Source: Dehalococcoidia bacterium (lineage in GTDB: Bacteria > Chloroflexota > Dehalococcoidia > SHXV01). Taken from it: DNA of 37,792 nt. This document shows, piece by piece, positions 20,320 to 27,007 of the stretch. The stretch is from positions 1-37,792 of the forward strand of contig SHXV01000010.1 of NCBI GenBank assembly GCA_009693105.1, given 5' to 3'. Numbering within the stretch: position 1 is the stretch's first letter; every line of letters begins with the position of its first letter. The translations under genes and the position numbers were made by a program. The notes below the pieces were generated by a model. It saw nothing but the letters and a program-made list of their open reading frames with translations, was not told the origin of the DNA and made no database searches.

Positions 20320-21141
20320 ATGCCGGAGCTGCCCGAGGTCGAGACGATCGTGCGGGACCTGCGTCCGCGGGCGGTGGGCCGGACGTTTACGGGCTTTCAG
20401 GCGCTGACGGCGGCGCCGACGCCGGTGCGGGACATGACGCCGGAGCAACTGGACGCGGCGCTGCGGGGCCGACGGATCGAATCGATCGAGCGGCGGGGAA
20501 AGTACCTCCTATTCGCGTTAAGCGGTGGGCTGACGTTGGTGGCCCACCTGCGGATGACGGGGGCGCTGCTGCATCGCCGCCCCACGGATGACGCCGACGC
20601 CTACACGCGGGCGGTGCTGTCGCTCGATGATGACACGGAGCTGCGCTTCGCCGATCTGCGGCGGTTCGGCACGCTGCGGCTGGTGGAGGACGCGACGCAG
20701 GCGCTGGGCAGGCTGGGCGTGGAGCCGCTGGGCCCGGAGTTCACGGCCGAGCGGCTGGCCCGGCTGGCGGGGACGCGGACGAGCGCGCCGGTGAAGTCGT
20801 TCCTGATGGACCAGGCGGTGGCGGCAGGGATGGGCAACATCTACGCCGACGAAGCGCTGTTCGCGGCGCGGATCGATCCGAGGCGGGCGGCGGCATCGCT
20901 GAAGAAGGCGGAACTGAAGCGGCTGCACGGGGCGATCCGGGCGGTGCTGGAGCAGGGGGTGGCCAATCGCGGGGTGAGCTTTCGCAACTACCGCGACGTG
21001 GCGGGCAACTCGGGGAGTAATCAGTACTTCGTGGCCGTGTTCCGTCGCACGGGGCAGCCGTGCGACGTGTGCGGGATGGCGATCGAGCGGGTGAAGCTGG
21101 GCGGGCGCAGCACCCACTTCTGCCCCCGCTGCCAGCGATGA
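20320..21141 (+). CDS. mutM: formamidopyrimidine-DNA glycosylase (Fpg/MutM)
   Basis: 273 residues. Bifunctional glycosylase/AP lyase that removes 8-oxoguanine and formamidopyrimidines. The start PELPEVETI supplies the N-terminal proline nucleophile and catalytic Glu after Met removal. RRGKYLLF carries the conserved lysine, GNIYADEALF the helix-two-turn-helix region, and the C-terminus has the zinc finger CDVCGMAIERVKLGGRSTHFCPRC in two recognisable halves ending in Q. The gene lies just after polA on the same strand, a sensible pairing of base excision with gap filling. Confidence 0.97.
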   Translation: MPELPEVETIVRDLRPRAVGRTFTGFQALTAAPTPVRDMTPEQLDAALRGRRIESIERRGKYLLFALSGGLTLVAHLRMTGALLHRRPTDDADAYTRAVLSLDDDTELRFADLRRFGTLRLVEDATQALGRLGVEPLGPEFTAERLARLAGTRTSAPVKSFLMDQAVAAGMGNIYADEALFAARIDPRRAAASLKKAELKRLHGAIRAVLEQGVANRGVSFRNYRDVAGNSGSNQYFVAVFRRTGQPCDVCGMAIERVKLGGRSTHFCPRCQR

Positions 21142-21149
21142 TCTAGAAC

Positions 21150-21869
21150 GCGAGGCCGCCGGGGCGGCGGGACATCTTCCGCCAGATGCTCCCAGTCGTG
21201 CTCCAAGATGCGGCGCAGCGCCTTACGGAGGGTGCGCACATCGCCGTTGGGGCGCTGCCGCACCATGGAGCGCTCCTCCGGTGTGGTGGCGCGCACCCGC
21301 TGCCGTCATGGCGTCGGTGCGGCGCAGCCCCTCGATCAGCGGCAGCTCGCCGCGCTCCACCTGTCCCTGCACCCGAGAGAAGCCGGTCGCACCGCCCAGC
21401 GCCGCCGAGAGGTAGGCGCCGGGTACTTCGAGGATGTGCAGCAGGATGGCGCGGGCGGTCCGCCCGTCCGCGGGCCCGGCGTCGAGGGCGGCGTCGGACT
21501 GCGCCTCCGCCCAGGCCGCCAGCGCTCCCGCATGGCGTGGAAGCGGCGCAGGTACAACGCGATCTCCTCCGCCGTCGGTGGGGCGAGGTCGGTGGCGAAG
21601 ACGATAGAGCCGGAGCCGTTGCCCATCCACTCGCCCTGGGTCAGGTGCTCGGCGACGGCGGTGGTGAAGGGGGCGTCCGGGTCGGCGGGCTCGCCGGGCT
21701 CGTCGATTGTACGGAGGAAGCGCAGGAAGCCGCGGATGGCGTCCGGCGTGGCGGCGAGCGCGTCCTCGGTTGTGGGGCCGTTGGCGATGCAGCCGAGCAG
21801 TGCGGGCACGTGTACCATCGTTTTGCGGTGGCGGGGGCCGGACTCCAGGTAGAGCGCGTACTCGGTCAT
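21150..21869 (-). pseudogene. DinB-like protein with HicB-like N-terminus, two frameshifts
   Basis: The ATG at 21869 opens MTEYALYLESGP...RKTMVHVPALLGCIANGPTTEDAL, a HicB-like beta fold, and runs to RRFHAMR near 21525. The match then continues in another frame as ALAAWAEAQSDAAL, RAILLHILEVPGAY and FSRVQGQVERGE to about 21300, and in a third stretch (back in the first frame) as RATTPEERSMVRQ and LRRILEHDWEHLAED to about 21170. These pieces together form one DinB/DUF664-like four-helix protein, so two single-base shifts have broken it. The intended stop is unclear; the frame TAG nearest the expected end is at 21143-21145. The DUF6602-like gene lies 5 nt upstream and probably shared a transcript. 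Confidence 0.75.
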
Positions 21870-21874
21870 CGGGC

Positions 21875-22687
21875 CTAGATCTTCCAGAACGAGCCGGCGC
21901 CGCTGCCGCGGGCGAAATAGGGGGCGGGGTCGAAGGGGGAGACGCCGGCAAGGTGGAGGTGGTGCAACAGCTCGTAGGCGGCGTCCAGCAGGGGCGGGAC
22001 GAAGTTATCGCTGGCGCGGTTCGTGATCGCCATGAACTCCGCTTCGTCAGGCATGACGGTGCGGACGCCGGGGCGGCGCATGTAGGAGGCGCAGAAGTCC
22101 TGGAGGTCGCAGTAGAGGTTGGGCCAGAGGCGGCGGTCCTGCCCCCGGATGGCGGCAAGGAAGTGATCGCTGAAAGGGGTGCGCTCCAGCGACTCGCCGG
22201 CCATGATGATGCCCAGCGGTTCATCGCCGAAGCGGGGCGCGGCGGCGACCGGGGCGGCGTCGCCAGCGGGGGAGGCGACGGGCACGGGCGCGCGTTGGAG
22301 CGCCTTGACGGAGGCGATGGCGTCGAACGCCCGTTGCAGCGCGGCGGCGTCGGCGAGGGCGGCGCGATTCTGGACAACGGCGACGACGGCCTCCAGGGGG
22401 ACGTGGCGCACCCCGGCGTGCTCGAACCGGGGATGATCGGCGCGATGGACGATGAGGTCGATCGGCTGGCTGCGGGCGCCGCGGGCAGCGATGACGACGC
22501 CGGGGCCGAGCTGGAGGGACTGGGGGAGGAGGGCGCGGAGGAAGCCGGCCACGACGCGTTCACGCGCCTGGTCCGTGCTGGCATCGCCATGGCCGTTGGT
22601 GGCGCGGACGGCGTTGAGCCGGTCCAGGGCGTCCCGGTTCATCGCCTCGAACAGCGCCTGCGTGTCATTTTCGCTCACCTGGCTCAT
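21875..22687 (-). CDS. DUF6602-like protein lacking the nuclease lysine
   Basis: 270 residues. The stretch VVAGFLRALLPQSLQLGPGVVIAARGARSQPIDLIVHR (split here by function: a helical lead and the QPIDLIV strand) followed by VPLEAVVAVVQNRAALA resembles DUF6602-type restriction-like domains, in which the second strand normally reads VxAVIEVKS. Here that position reads AVVQNRA, so the E-x-K pair is gone and nuclease activity is unlikely. The C-terminal half (FMAITNRASDNFVPPLLDAAYELLHHL) is helical and unfamiliar. ATG 22687 has a GCGAGGA site and a TACAAT box 15-20 nt upstream, making it divergent from the P1 peptidase gene. Family assignment is by eye and tentative. Confidence 0.6.
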   Translation of the reverse strand: MSQVSENDTQALFEAMNRDALDRLNAVRATNGHGDASTDQARERVVAGFLRALLPQSLQLGPGVVIAARGARSQPIDLIVHRADHPRFEHAGVRHVPLEAVVAVVQNRAALADAAALQRAFDAIASVKALQRAPVPVASPAGDAAPVAAAPRFGDEPLGIIMAGESLERTPFSDHFLAAIRGQDRRLWPNLYCDLQDFCASYMRRPGVRTVMPDEAEFMAITNRASDNFVPPLLDAAYELLHHLHLAGVSPFDPAPYFARGSGAGSFWKI

Positions 22688-22708
22688 CCGGTCCTCGCTT
22701 TCACCCCG

Positions 22709-22732
22709 ATTGTACGGGATCGCTGCTACAAT
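22709..22732. promoter_or_regulatory. back-to-back divergent -10 boxes
   Basis: ATTGTA (22709-22714) and TACAAT (22727-22732) are inverted copies separated by 12 bp. Read on the minus strand the first is TACAAT for the DUF6602-like gene; the second serves the P1 peptidase gene, predicting a start about 2 nt before its ATG. Each -10 occupies the -35 zone of the other, so the two promoters would compete. Confidence 0.5.
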
Positions 22733-22740
22733 GGGCCGCC

Positions 22741-23730
22741 ATGAGCGAACGACATGACGACATCACGGACGTTCCCGGCGTCGAAGTAGGGCAGTGGACG
22801 GACGCGGAGGCGGCCACGGGCTGCACCGTCGTGCTGGTGCGCGCGGGGGCGGTGGCGGCGGTGGACCAGCGGGGGGGCGCGCCCGGCAGCCGGGAGACGG
22901 ACCTGCTGGCTCCGGCGAACACGGTGGAGCGGGTGCATGCCGTGGTGCTGGCGGGGGGCAGCGCCTTTGGGCTGGACGCGGCGGGCGGCGTGATGCGGTG
23001 GCTGGAGGAGCGCGGCATCGGCTTCGACACCTCGGTGGCGAAGGTGCCGATCGTGACGTCCGCCATCCTGTTCGACCTGGCGTTGGGGAGCGCGACCCGC
23101 CGCCCGGGGGCGGAGGACGGCTACGCCGCTGCCGACGTGGCCACGACCGGGCCGGTGGCGCAGGGCAACGCGGGCGCGGGCACGGGCGCGATGGTGGGAA
23201 CGCTGATGGGGCGGCTGCGGGCGACGAAAGGCGGGCTGGGTTCGGCATCGGAGCGGCTGGCCAACGGGACGATCGTCGGAGCGGTGGTGGCGCTGAACGC
23301 GGCGGGGGAGATCGTCGATCCGGAAAGCGGGCGCACGGTAGCGGGCATACGGGGCGATGTGGGAGGGTTCCTGTCGGCGATCGAAGCGCTGCGGGCGATG
23401 GCGCCGGGGGCGACACCGCTGCGGGAGAACACGACGCTGACCTGCGTGGCGACGGATGCGGCGCTGACGCGAGGGCAGGCGCTGCGGGTGGCGATGGTGG
23501 CGCACGCGGGGCTGGCGCGGACGGTGCGCCCCACCCACCTGCCGGTGGACGGCGACACGCTGTTCGTGCTGTCGACAGCGGCGCCGGGCGCACCCCCCAG
23601 CGATGTGCGCGCGGTGATGGCGGTGGGGGCGCTGGCCGCCCTTGCCGTGGAGCGGGCGGTGCTGAAGGCGGTGCGCGCGGCGGCGGGGCTGCACGGGGTT
23701 CCCGCGGCGTCGGAGTGGCCGGCAGGGTAA
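22741..23730 (+). CDS. P1-family (DmpA/NylC-like) N-terminal nucleophile peptidase
   Basis: 329 residues. Family members cleave themselves in two and use the new N-terminal Ser or Thr to hydrolyse amide bonds in small peptides, beta-peptides or nylon oligomers. DDITDVPGVEVGQWTD and VVLAGGSAFGLDAAGGVMRWLEE are the hallmark N-terminal motifs. The expected cleavage is Asn230-Thr231 in ENTTLTCVATDA, the NylC-type Asn|Thr site, giving alpha and beta chains of about 25 and 10 kDa. No signal peptide is visible, so it acts in the cytosol. Physiological substrate is unknown. TACAAT at 22727-22732 suggests an almost leaderless transcript. Confidence 0.9.
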   Translation: MSERHDDITDVPGVEVGQWTDAEAATGCTVVLVRAGAVAAVDQRGGAPGSRETDLLAPANTVERVHAVVLAGGSAFGLDAAGGVMRWLEERGIGFDTSVAKVPIVTSAILFDLALGSATRRPGAEDGYAAADVATTGPVAQGNAGAGTGAMVGTLMGRLRATKGGLGSASERLANGTIVGAVVALNAAGEIVDPESGRTVAGIRGDVGGFLSAIEALRAMAPGATPLRENTTLTCVATDAALTRGQALRVAMVAHAGLARTVRPTHLPVDGDTLFVLSTAAPGAPPSDVRAVMAVGALAALAVERAVLKAVRAAAGLHGVPAASEWPAG

Positions 23731-23743
23731 TTCAAGATTGCGC

Positions 23744-23771
23744 TTGACAACACGAAGAGCCGATATATAAT
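23744..23771 (+). promoter_or_regulatory. strong sigma-70 promoter of the pan operon
   Basis: Perfect TTGACA (23744-23749), 16-bp spacer and perfect TATAAT (23766-23771). Predicted transcription start near 23778, about 210 nt upstream of the panD ATG, so the operon has a long leader. Confidence 0.85.
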
Positions 23772-23777
23772 CGTGGT

Positions 23778-23988
23778 GCCTTCGACCCAACATGGGCGAT
23801 GAGCACGCTGGTCACGCGAACGAACACCAGCACTCCGAGACGCTCGCTTGGATCGCATGACCGAGACGGGACAGGGGTGGCAGATACGTGCCGCTGTGTG
23901 CCCTCCCGGTCGGAGACTCGGAGGGCTTCTTGGTGACCGAATGGACCGCAGCCATCCCGCAAGGGAGGTCGACGGAGGAGATGAGAGC
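23778..23988 (+). promoter_or_regulatory. structured panD leader with terminator-like hairpin
   Basis: Three hairpins can be drawn: GCTGGT/ACCAGC (23807-23812 with 23826-23831), GTGGCA/TGCCGC (23877-23882 with 23889-23894), and GCCCTCC/GGAGGGC (23900-23906 with 23920-23926) followed by TTCTT. The last resembles an intrinsic terminator, and AGGG at 23873-23876 can pair with CCCT inside its 5' arm, so two exclusive folds exist. This is the layout of an attenuator. It resembles a T-box in outline but lacks the conserved UGGNACC bulge. No long coding frame lies in the leader. Confidence 0.45.
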
Positions 23989-24381
23989 ATGCGCATGATG
24001 CTCAAAGGGAAGATTCACCGGGCCCGGGTGACGCAGGCCGACGTGAACTACGAAGGTAGCATCACGATCGACCCGCACCTGATGGAGGCGGCGGACATCC
24101 TGCCGTTTGAGCAGGTTCATGTGTTGGACGTGAACAACGGCAAGCGCCTCCAGACATACGCCATCGAAGGCGAGCGTGGCAGCGGGGAGATATGCGTCAA
24201 CGGCGCCGCCGCCCGGCTGGTGGCCGTGGATGATCTGGTCATTATCCTCACCTACCACATGGTACCGAACGCGGAGGCGGGTGACGCCCGACCGAAGCTG
24301 GTGTACGTGGATGCGGATCACGGCAACCGGATCACGCGGATCAGCAGCGAGATCCCTCCGCATTCCGTCTTCGCCAGCTAG
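23989..24381 (+). CDS. panD: aspartate 1-decarboxylase
   Basis: 130 residues. Makes beta-alanine from L-aspartate for pantothenate. The proenzyme cuts itself between Gly and Ser in NYEGSITID, and the new Ser becomes the pyruvoyl group; [14 protein letters not shown] before it carries the conserved Lys and His region. [19 protein letters not shown] and LVIILTY complete the family core. The ATG at 23989 matches the family start (MLKxKIHRA) and has GGAGGAG 8 nt upstream; longer readings start inside the leader RNA. First gene of panD-panB-panC. Confidence 0.96.
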   Translation: MRMMLKGKIHRARVTQADVNYEGSITIDPHLMEAADILPFEQVHVLDVNNGKRLQTYAIEGERGSGEICVNGAAARLVAVDDLVIILTYHMVPNAEAGDARPKLVYVDADHGNRITRISSEIPPHSVFAS

Positions 24382-24402
24382 CGCCGCGTCCGGGAGGCCG
24401 CC

Positions 24403-25242
24403 ATGGCACGGAAATCCGTGACCGATCTACAGGCGATGAAGCGCCGCGGCGAGCCCATCGCGATGCTGACCGCCTACGATTACCCCTCCGCCCGTCTCAT
24501 CGATGAACTGGTCGACGTTATCCTGGTCGGCGATTCGCTCGGCATGGTCGTGCTGGGCTATGACTCCACGCTCCCGGTGACGATGGAGGACATGATCCAC
24601 CACACGAAAGCAGTGGTCCGGGGGAGCGAGCAGGCGATGGTGGTGGCGGACATGCCGTTCATGTCCTACCAGGTCAGTGTGGAAGAGGCGATGCGCAACG
24701 CGGGCCGGCTGCTGCAGGAAGCGGGGGCCACGGCGGTGAAGCTGGAGGGCGGCGTTCGCTCCGCGGAGACGGTGCGGCGCCTAGTGGAGGCGGGGGTGCC
24801 GGTGATGGGGCACATCGGCCTGACACCGCAATCGGTGAACGCGCTGGGCGGCTACAAGGTGCAGGGTAAGACACGAAAAGAGGCGCTGGCGCTGCTGCGG
24901 GACGCGCAGGCGTTACAGGAGGCGGGGGCGTTCTCAATCGTGCTGGAGACGATCCCCGCGCCGCTGGCCCGCGCCATAACGGAGCGGCTGGATGTGCCCA
25001 CCATCGGCATCGGCGCCGGCCCCGCCTGCGGAGGCCAGGTGCAGGTGTTCCACGACCTGCTGGCCTACGCGACGAATTTCGTCCCCAAGCACGCCAAGCA
25101 GTACGTCGCGCTGGGCGACGCCGTGCGCGGCGCGGTGGCGGAGTATGTCGCGGACGTGCGGGCGGGGACCTTTCCCACGGAGCAGGAAAGCTTCGCCATG
25201 AACGAGGACGTGCTGCGCGAGATCATGGAGGGCGTGGCGTAG
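24403..25242 (+). CDS. panB: 3-methyl-2-oxobutanoate hydroxymethyltransferase
   Basis: 279 residues, a normal PanB. It transfers a one-carbon unit from 5,10-methylene-tetrahydrofolate to alpha-ketoisovalerate, giving ketopantoate. The magnesium and substrate residues sit in MLTAYDYPSARL, ILVGDSLGMVVLG, MPFMSYQ, KLEGG and GHIGLTPQSVNALGG; the catalytic Glu is in IVLETIP, and TIGIGAGPACGGQVQVFHD follows. GGGAGG lies upstream of the ATG. It begins 21 nt after panD and ends 3 nt before panC. Confidence 0.98.
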   Translation: MARKSVTDLQAMKRRGEPIAMLTAYDYPSARLIDELVDVILVGDSLGMVVLGYDSTLPVTMEDMIHHTKAVVRGSEQAMVVADMPFMSYQVSVEEAMRNAGRLLQEAGATAVKLEGGVRSAETVRRLVEAGVPVMGHIGLTPQSVNALGGYKVQGKTRKEALALLRDAQALQEAGAFSIVLETIPAPLARAITERLDVPTIGIGAGPACGGQVQVFHDLLAYATNFVPKHAKQYVALGDAVRGAVAEYVADVRAGTFPTEQESFAMNEDVLREIMEGVA

Positions 25243-25245
25243 CGT

Positions 25246-26091
25246 ATGCGGGTGTTACGCACGCTCGTGGAAGCGCGCGCCTGGCGCAGGGCAGCCGGAG
25301 CCACGGTCGGGTTTGTGCCGACGATGGGCTATCTGCACGAAGGCCATCTGGAGCTTGTCCGGCGCGCCCGCGCCGAGAACGACGCCGTCATCGTCAGCAT
25401 TTTCGTTAATCCCACCCAGTTCGGCCCCAAGGATGACTTTTCCCGGTACCCGCGGGATGAGGCGCGTGATCTCGCCCTGCTGGAGGTGGAGGGCGTTGCC
25501 GCCGTGTTCATGCCGACGGTGGAGGAGATGTACCCGGAGGGGTTCGCCACGGCGGTAGACGTGAGCGGCGGCCTGACGAGCGTGTTGGAGGGGGCGGCCC
25601 GCCCCGGTCACTTCCGGGGCATGGCGACGGTGGTGGCGAAGCTGCTGAGCATCGCCGGGGCGGAGCGGGCCTATTTTGGGCGCAAGGACGCGCAGCAACT
25701 GGCCGTCGTCCGGCGGATGGCCTCGGACCTGAACCTGGCGGTGGAGATCGTGCCCTGCGATACGGTGCGGGAGCCGGATGGGCTGGCGATGAGCAGTCGC
25801 AACACCTATCTCACGTCGGAGGAGCGGCGGGCGGCGCCCGCGCTCTACGCCGGGCTGCGGCAGGCGCTGGCGCTGTTCGAGGGCGGGGAGCGGGACCCGG
25901 CGGTGCTGCGGGAGGCGGTGCGCGCCCGGGTGGTCGTGGAGCCGGCCTTCGCCTTGGAATACGTCAGCGTGGCCGATCCGGAGACGCTGGCGGAGCTGGA
26001 TTGGGTGAAGGGTGCGGCGCTGGTCTCCGTGGCGGCGCGGCTGGGGCGGACGCGGCTGATCGACAACGTCACGCTGGGGGAACGGGGCTAG
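25246..26091 (+). CDS. panC: pantoate-beta-alanine ligase
   Basis: 281 residues. Condenses pantoate with the beta-alanine made by PanD, using ATP through a pantoyl-adenylate. The nucleotidyltransferase motifs are PTMGYLHEGHLELVR (HIGH-like) and AMSSRNTYL (KMSKS-like); SIFVNPTQFGPKDDFSRYPR, PGHFRGMATVVAKL and YFGRKDAQQL provide the pantoate pocket. The ATG follows the panB stop after 3 nt, so translation is probably coupled. The gene for ketopantoate reductase (panE) is not in the window. Confidence 0.98.
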   Translation: MRVLRTLVEARAWRRAAGATVGFVPTMGYLHEGHLELVRRARAENDAVIVSIFVNPTQFGPKDDFSRYPRDEARDLALLEVEGVAAVFMPTVEEMYPEGFATAVDVSGGLTSVLEGAARPGHFRGMATVVAKLLSIAGAERAYFGRKDAQQLAVVRRMASDLNLAVEIVPCDTVREPDGLAMSSRNTYLTSEERRAAPALYAGLRQALALFEGGERDPAVLREAVRARVVVEPAFALEYVSVADPETLAELDWVKGAALVSVAARLGRTRLIDNVTLGERG

Positions 26092-26096
26092 CGGGA

Positions 26097-26190
26097 AAAC
26101 ATCCGACCTGAGAGAGACGCCGCTGAGAGCGCCACCGGCATCATGATCGGGTCCAGCGAATGCGGTAAGGGAGAACCCGATCCAAAGTGG
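26097..26190 (+). other. intergenic hairpin element after panC, unidentified
   Basis: An 8-bp perfect stem GATCGGGT/ACCCGATC (26145-26152 with 26175-26182) encloses 22 nt containing GCGGTAAGGGAG; upstream lies CTGAGAG at 26123-26129. The combination recalls TPP riboswitch words (CTGAGA, TGATC, AGGGA) but spacing and helices do not fit that class. It may be a panC 3' structure or part of the leader of the decayed sensor gene. Confidence 0.25.
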
Positions 26191-26244
26191 CTTTAGACAG
26201 ATCTATCCCCTGGCCACTCATCGTTGCAGCGGATCATTGATCCT

Positions 26245-26936
26245 GTGTTCAACCCGTGGACGTACGCTCGTGCGGCGCACCTGCTCTTCATGTCCCCGGC
26301 GGCATCCTGTATTTCGTCGCGCTGGTGACGTTCCTGGCGGTCGGCCTGAGCCTGAGCTGGACGATCGTCGGCCCTCCGGTGCTGCTGGTGGCGATGTACC
26401 TATCGCGCTGGGCGGGCGACACCGAAGCCTGGCTGGTGCGCCACCTGCACGCCATGGAATTAGGCCGGCCCCCTACAACAATCGAGCGAGGCTCCTATCG
26501 CAGCTAGGTCTGGGCTCGCTTCATCGACCCTACGACGTGGACGGGGGTGGTCTACCTCTTCGTTCAGTTCCCGATCGGCATCGGGGCATTCGTATTCCTT
26601 GTGAGCTTCACGACGGTCGGCACCGCCTTCGTGACCTCGCCGCTCATCGTAGGCCCGACGAGCGTGATCGATTCCGGGGCCGGCGCCCGCTGGGTCATCG
26701 ACGAGCCAGCCGAGGCGTGGTGGCTGCCCATCGTCGGCACCGCCACACTGCTGATCGCGGAGGCGTTCGTGGCCAGCGAGGGGACCGTGAAGACGCACGT
26801 CAAGCGCGTCCTGGCCAAGCTTGTGCTCCGCGACCGCACGCAGGTGGCGGTATGGGCCTACGAGCACGGCGCGGTAGAGCCGGTCACGCGCGCGACGCCC
26901 GTGGAGGGGCATCGGTCACCGGCGGCGCCATCTTGA
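26245..26936 (+). pseudogene. remnant of a sensor kinase / LuxR regulator pair fused by deletion
   Basis: A GTG opens FNPWTYARAAHLLFM, the usual start of the 'putative sensor' membrane domain of two-component kinases. A frameshift near 26295 moves the match to GGILYFVALVTFLAVGLSL and IVGPPVLLVAMYLSRW. In that frame TAG at 26505-26507 interrupts RS*VWARFIDPTTW, after which VVYLFVQFPIGIGAFVFLVSF resumes the sensor domain. Near residue ILIAEAF the frame jumps without warning into VASEGTVKTHVKRVLAKL and DRTQVAVWAYEHGAV, the C-terminal HTH of a NarL/LuxR response regulator. The kinase, receiver and most of the regulator are missing. So one deletion fused the ends of an adjacent kinase-regulator pair, with a frameshift and a nonsense codon added. 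Confidence 0.8.
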
Positions 26937-26992
26937 GGACATAACCTAGGGCATTTGTTCGCTCGGCCCTTTTTCCCGCCTTCCCGCTCGCA

Positions 26993-27007
26993 TAGAATGG
27001 GCGTATG
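26993..27007 (+). promoter_or_regulatory. TAGAAT -10 box placing transcription start on the dinG ATG
   Basis: TAGAAT (26993-26998) ends 7 nt before the A of the dinG ATG at 27005, again predicting a leaderless mRNA. No Shine-Dalgarno site and no clear -35 hexamer are present. Confidence 0.5.

Noticed and set aside
23873-23930. T-box riboswitch before panD
   Set aside because: The antiterminator/terminator layout is suggestive, but the invariant bulge UGGNACC reads TGGCAGA, the alternative pairing is only 4 bp, and no specifier loop can be assigned with confidence.
26120-26175. TPP riboswitch after panC
   Set aside because: CTGAGA, TGATC and AGGGA occur in the right order, but the helices between them do not form and no thiamine gene follows.
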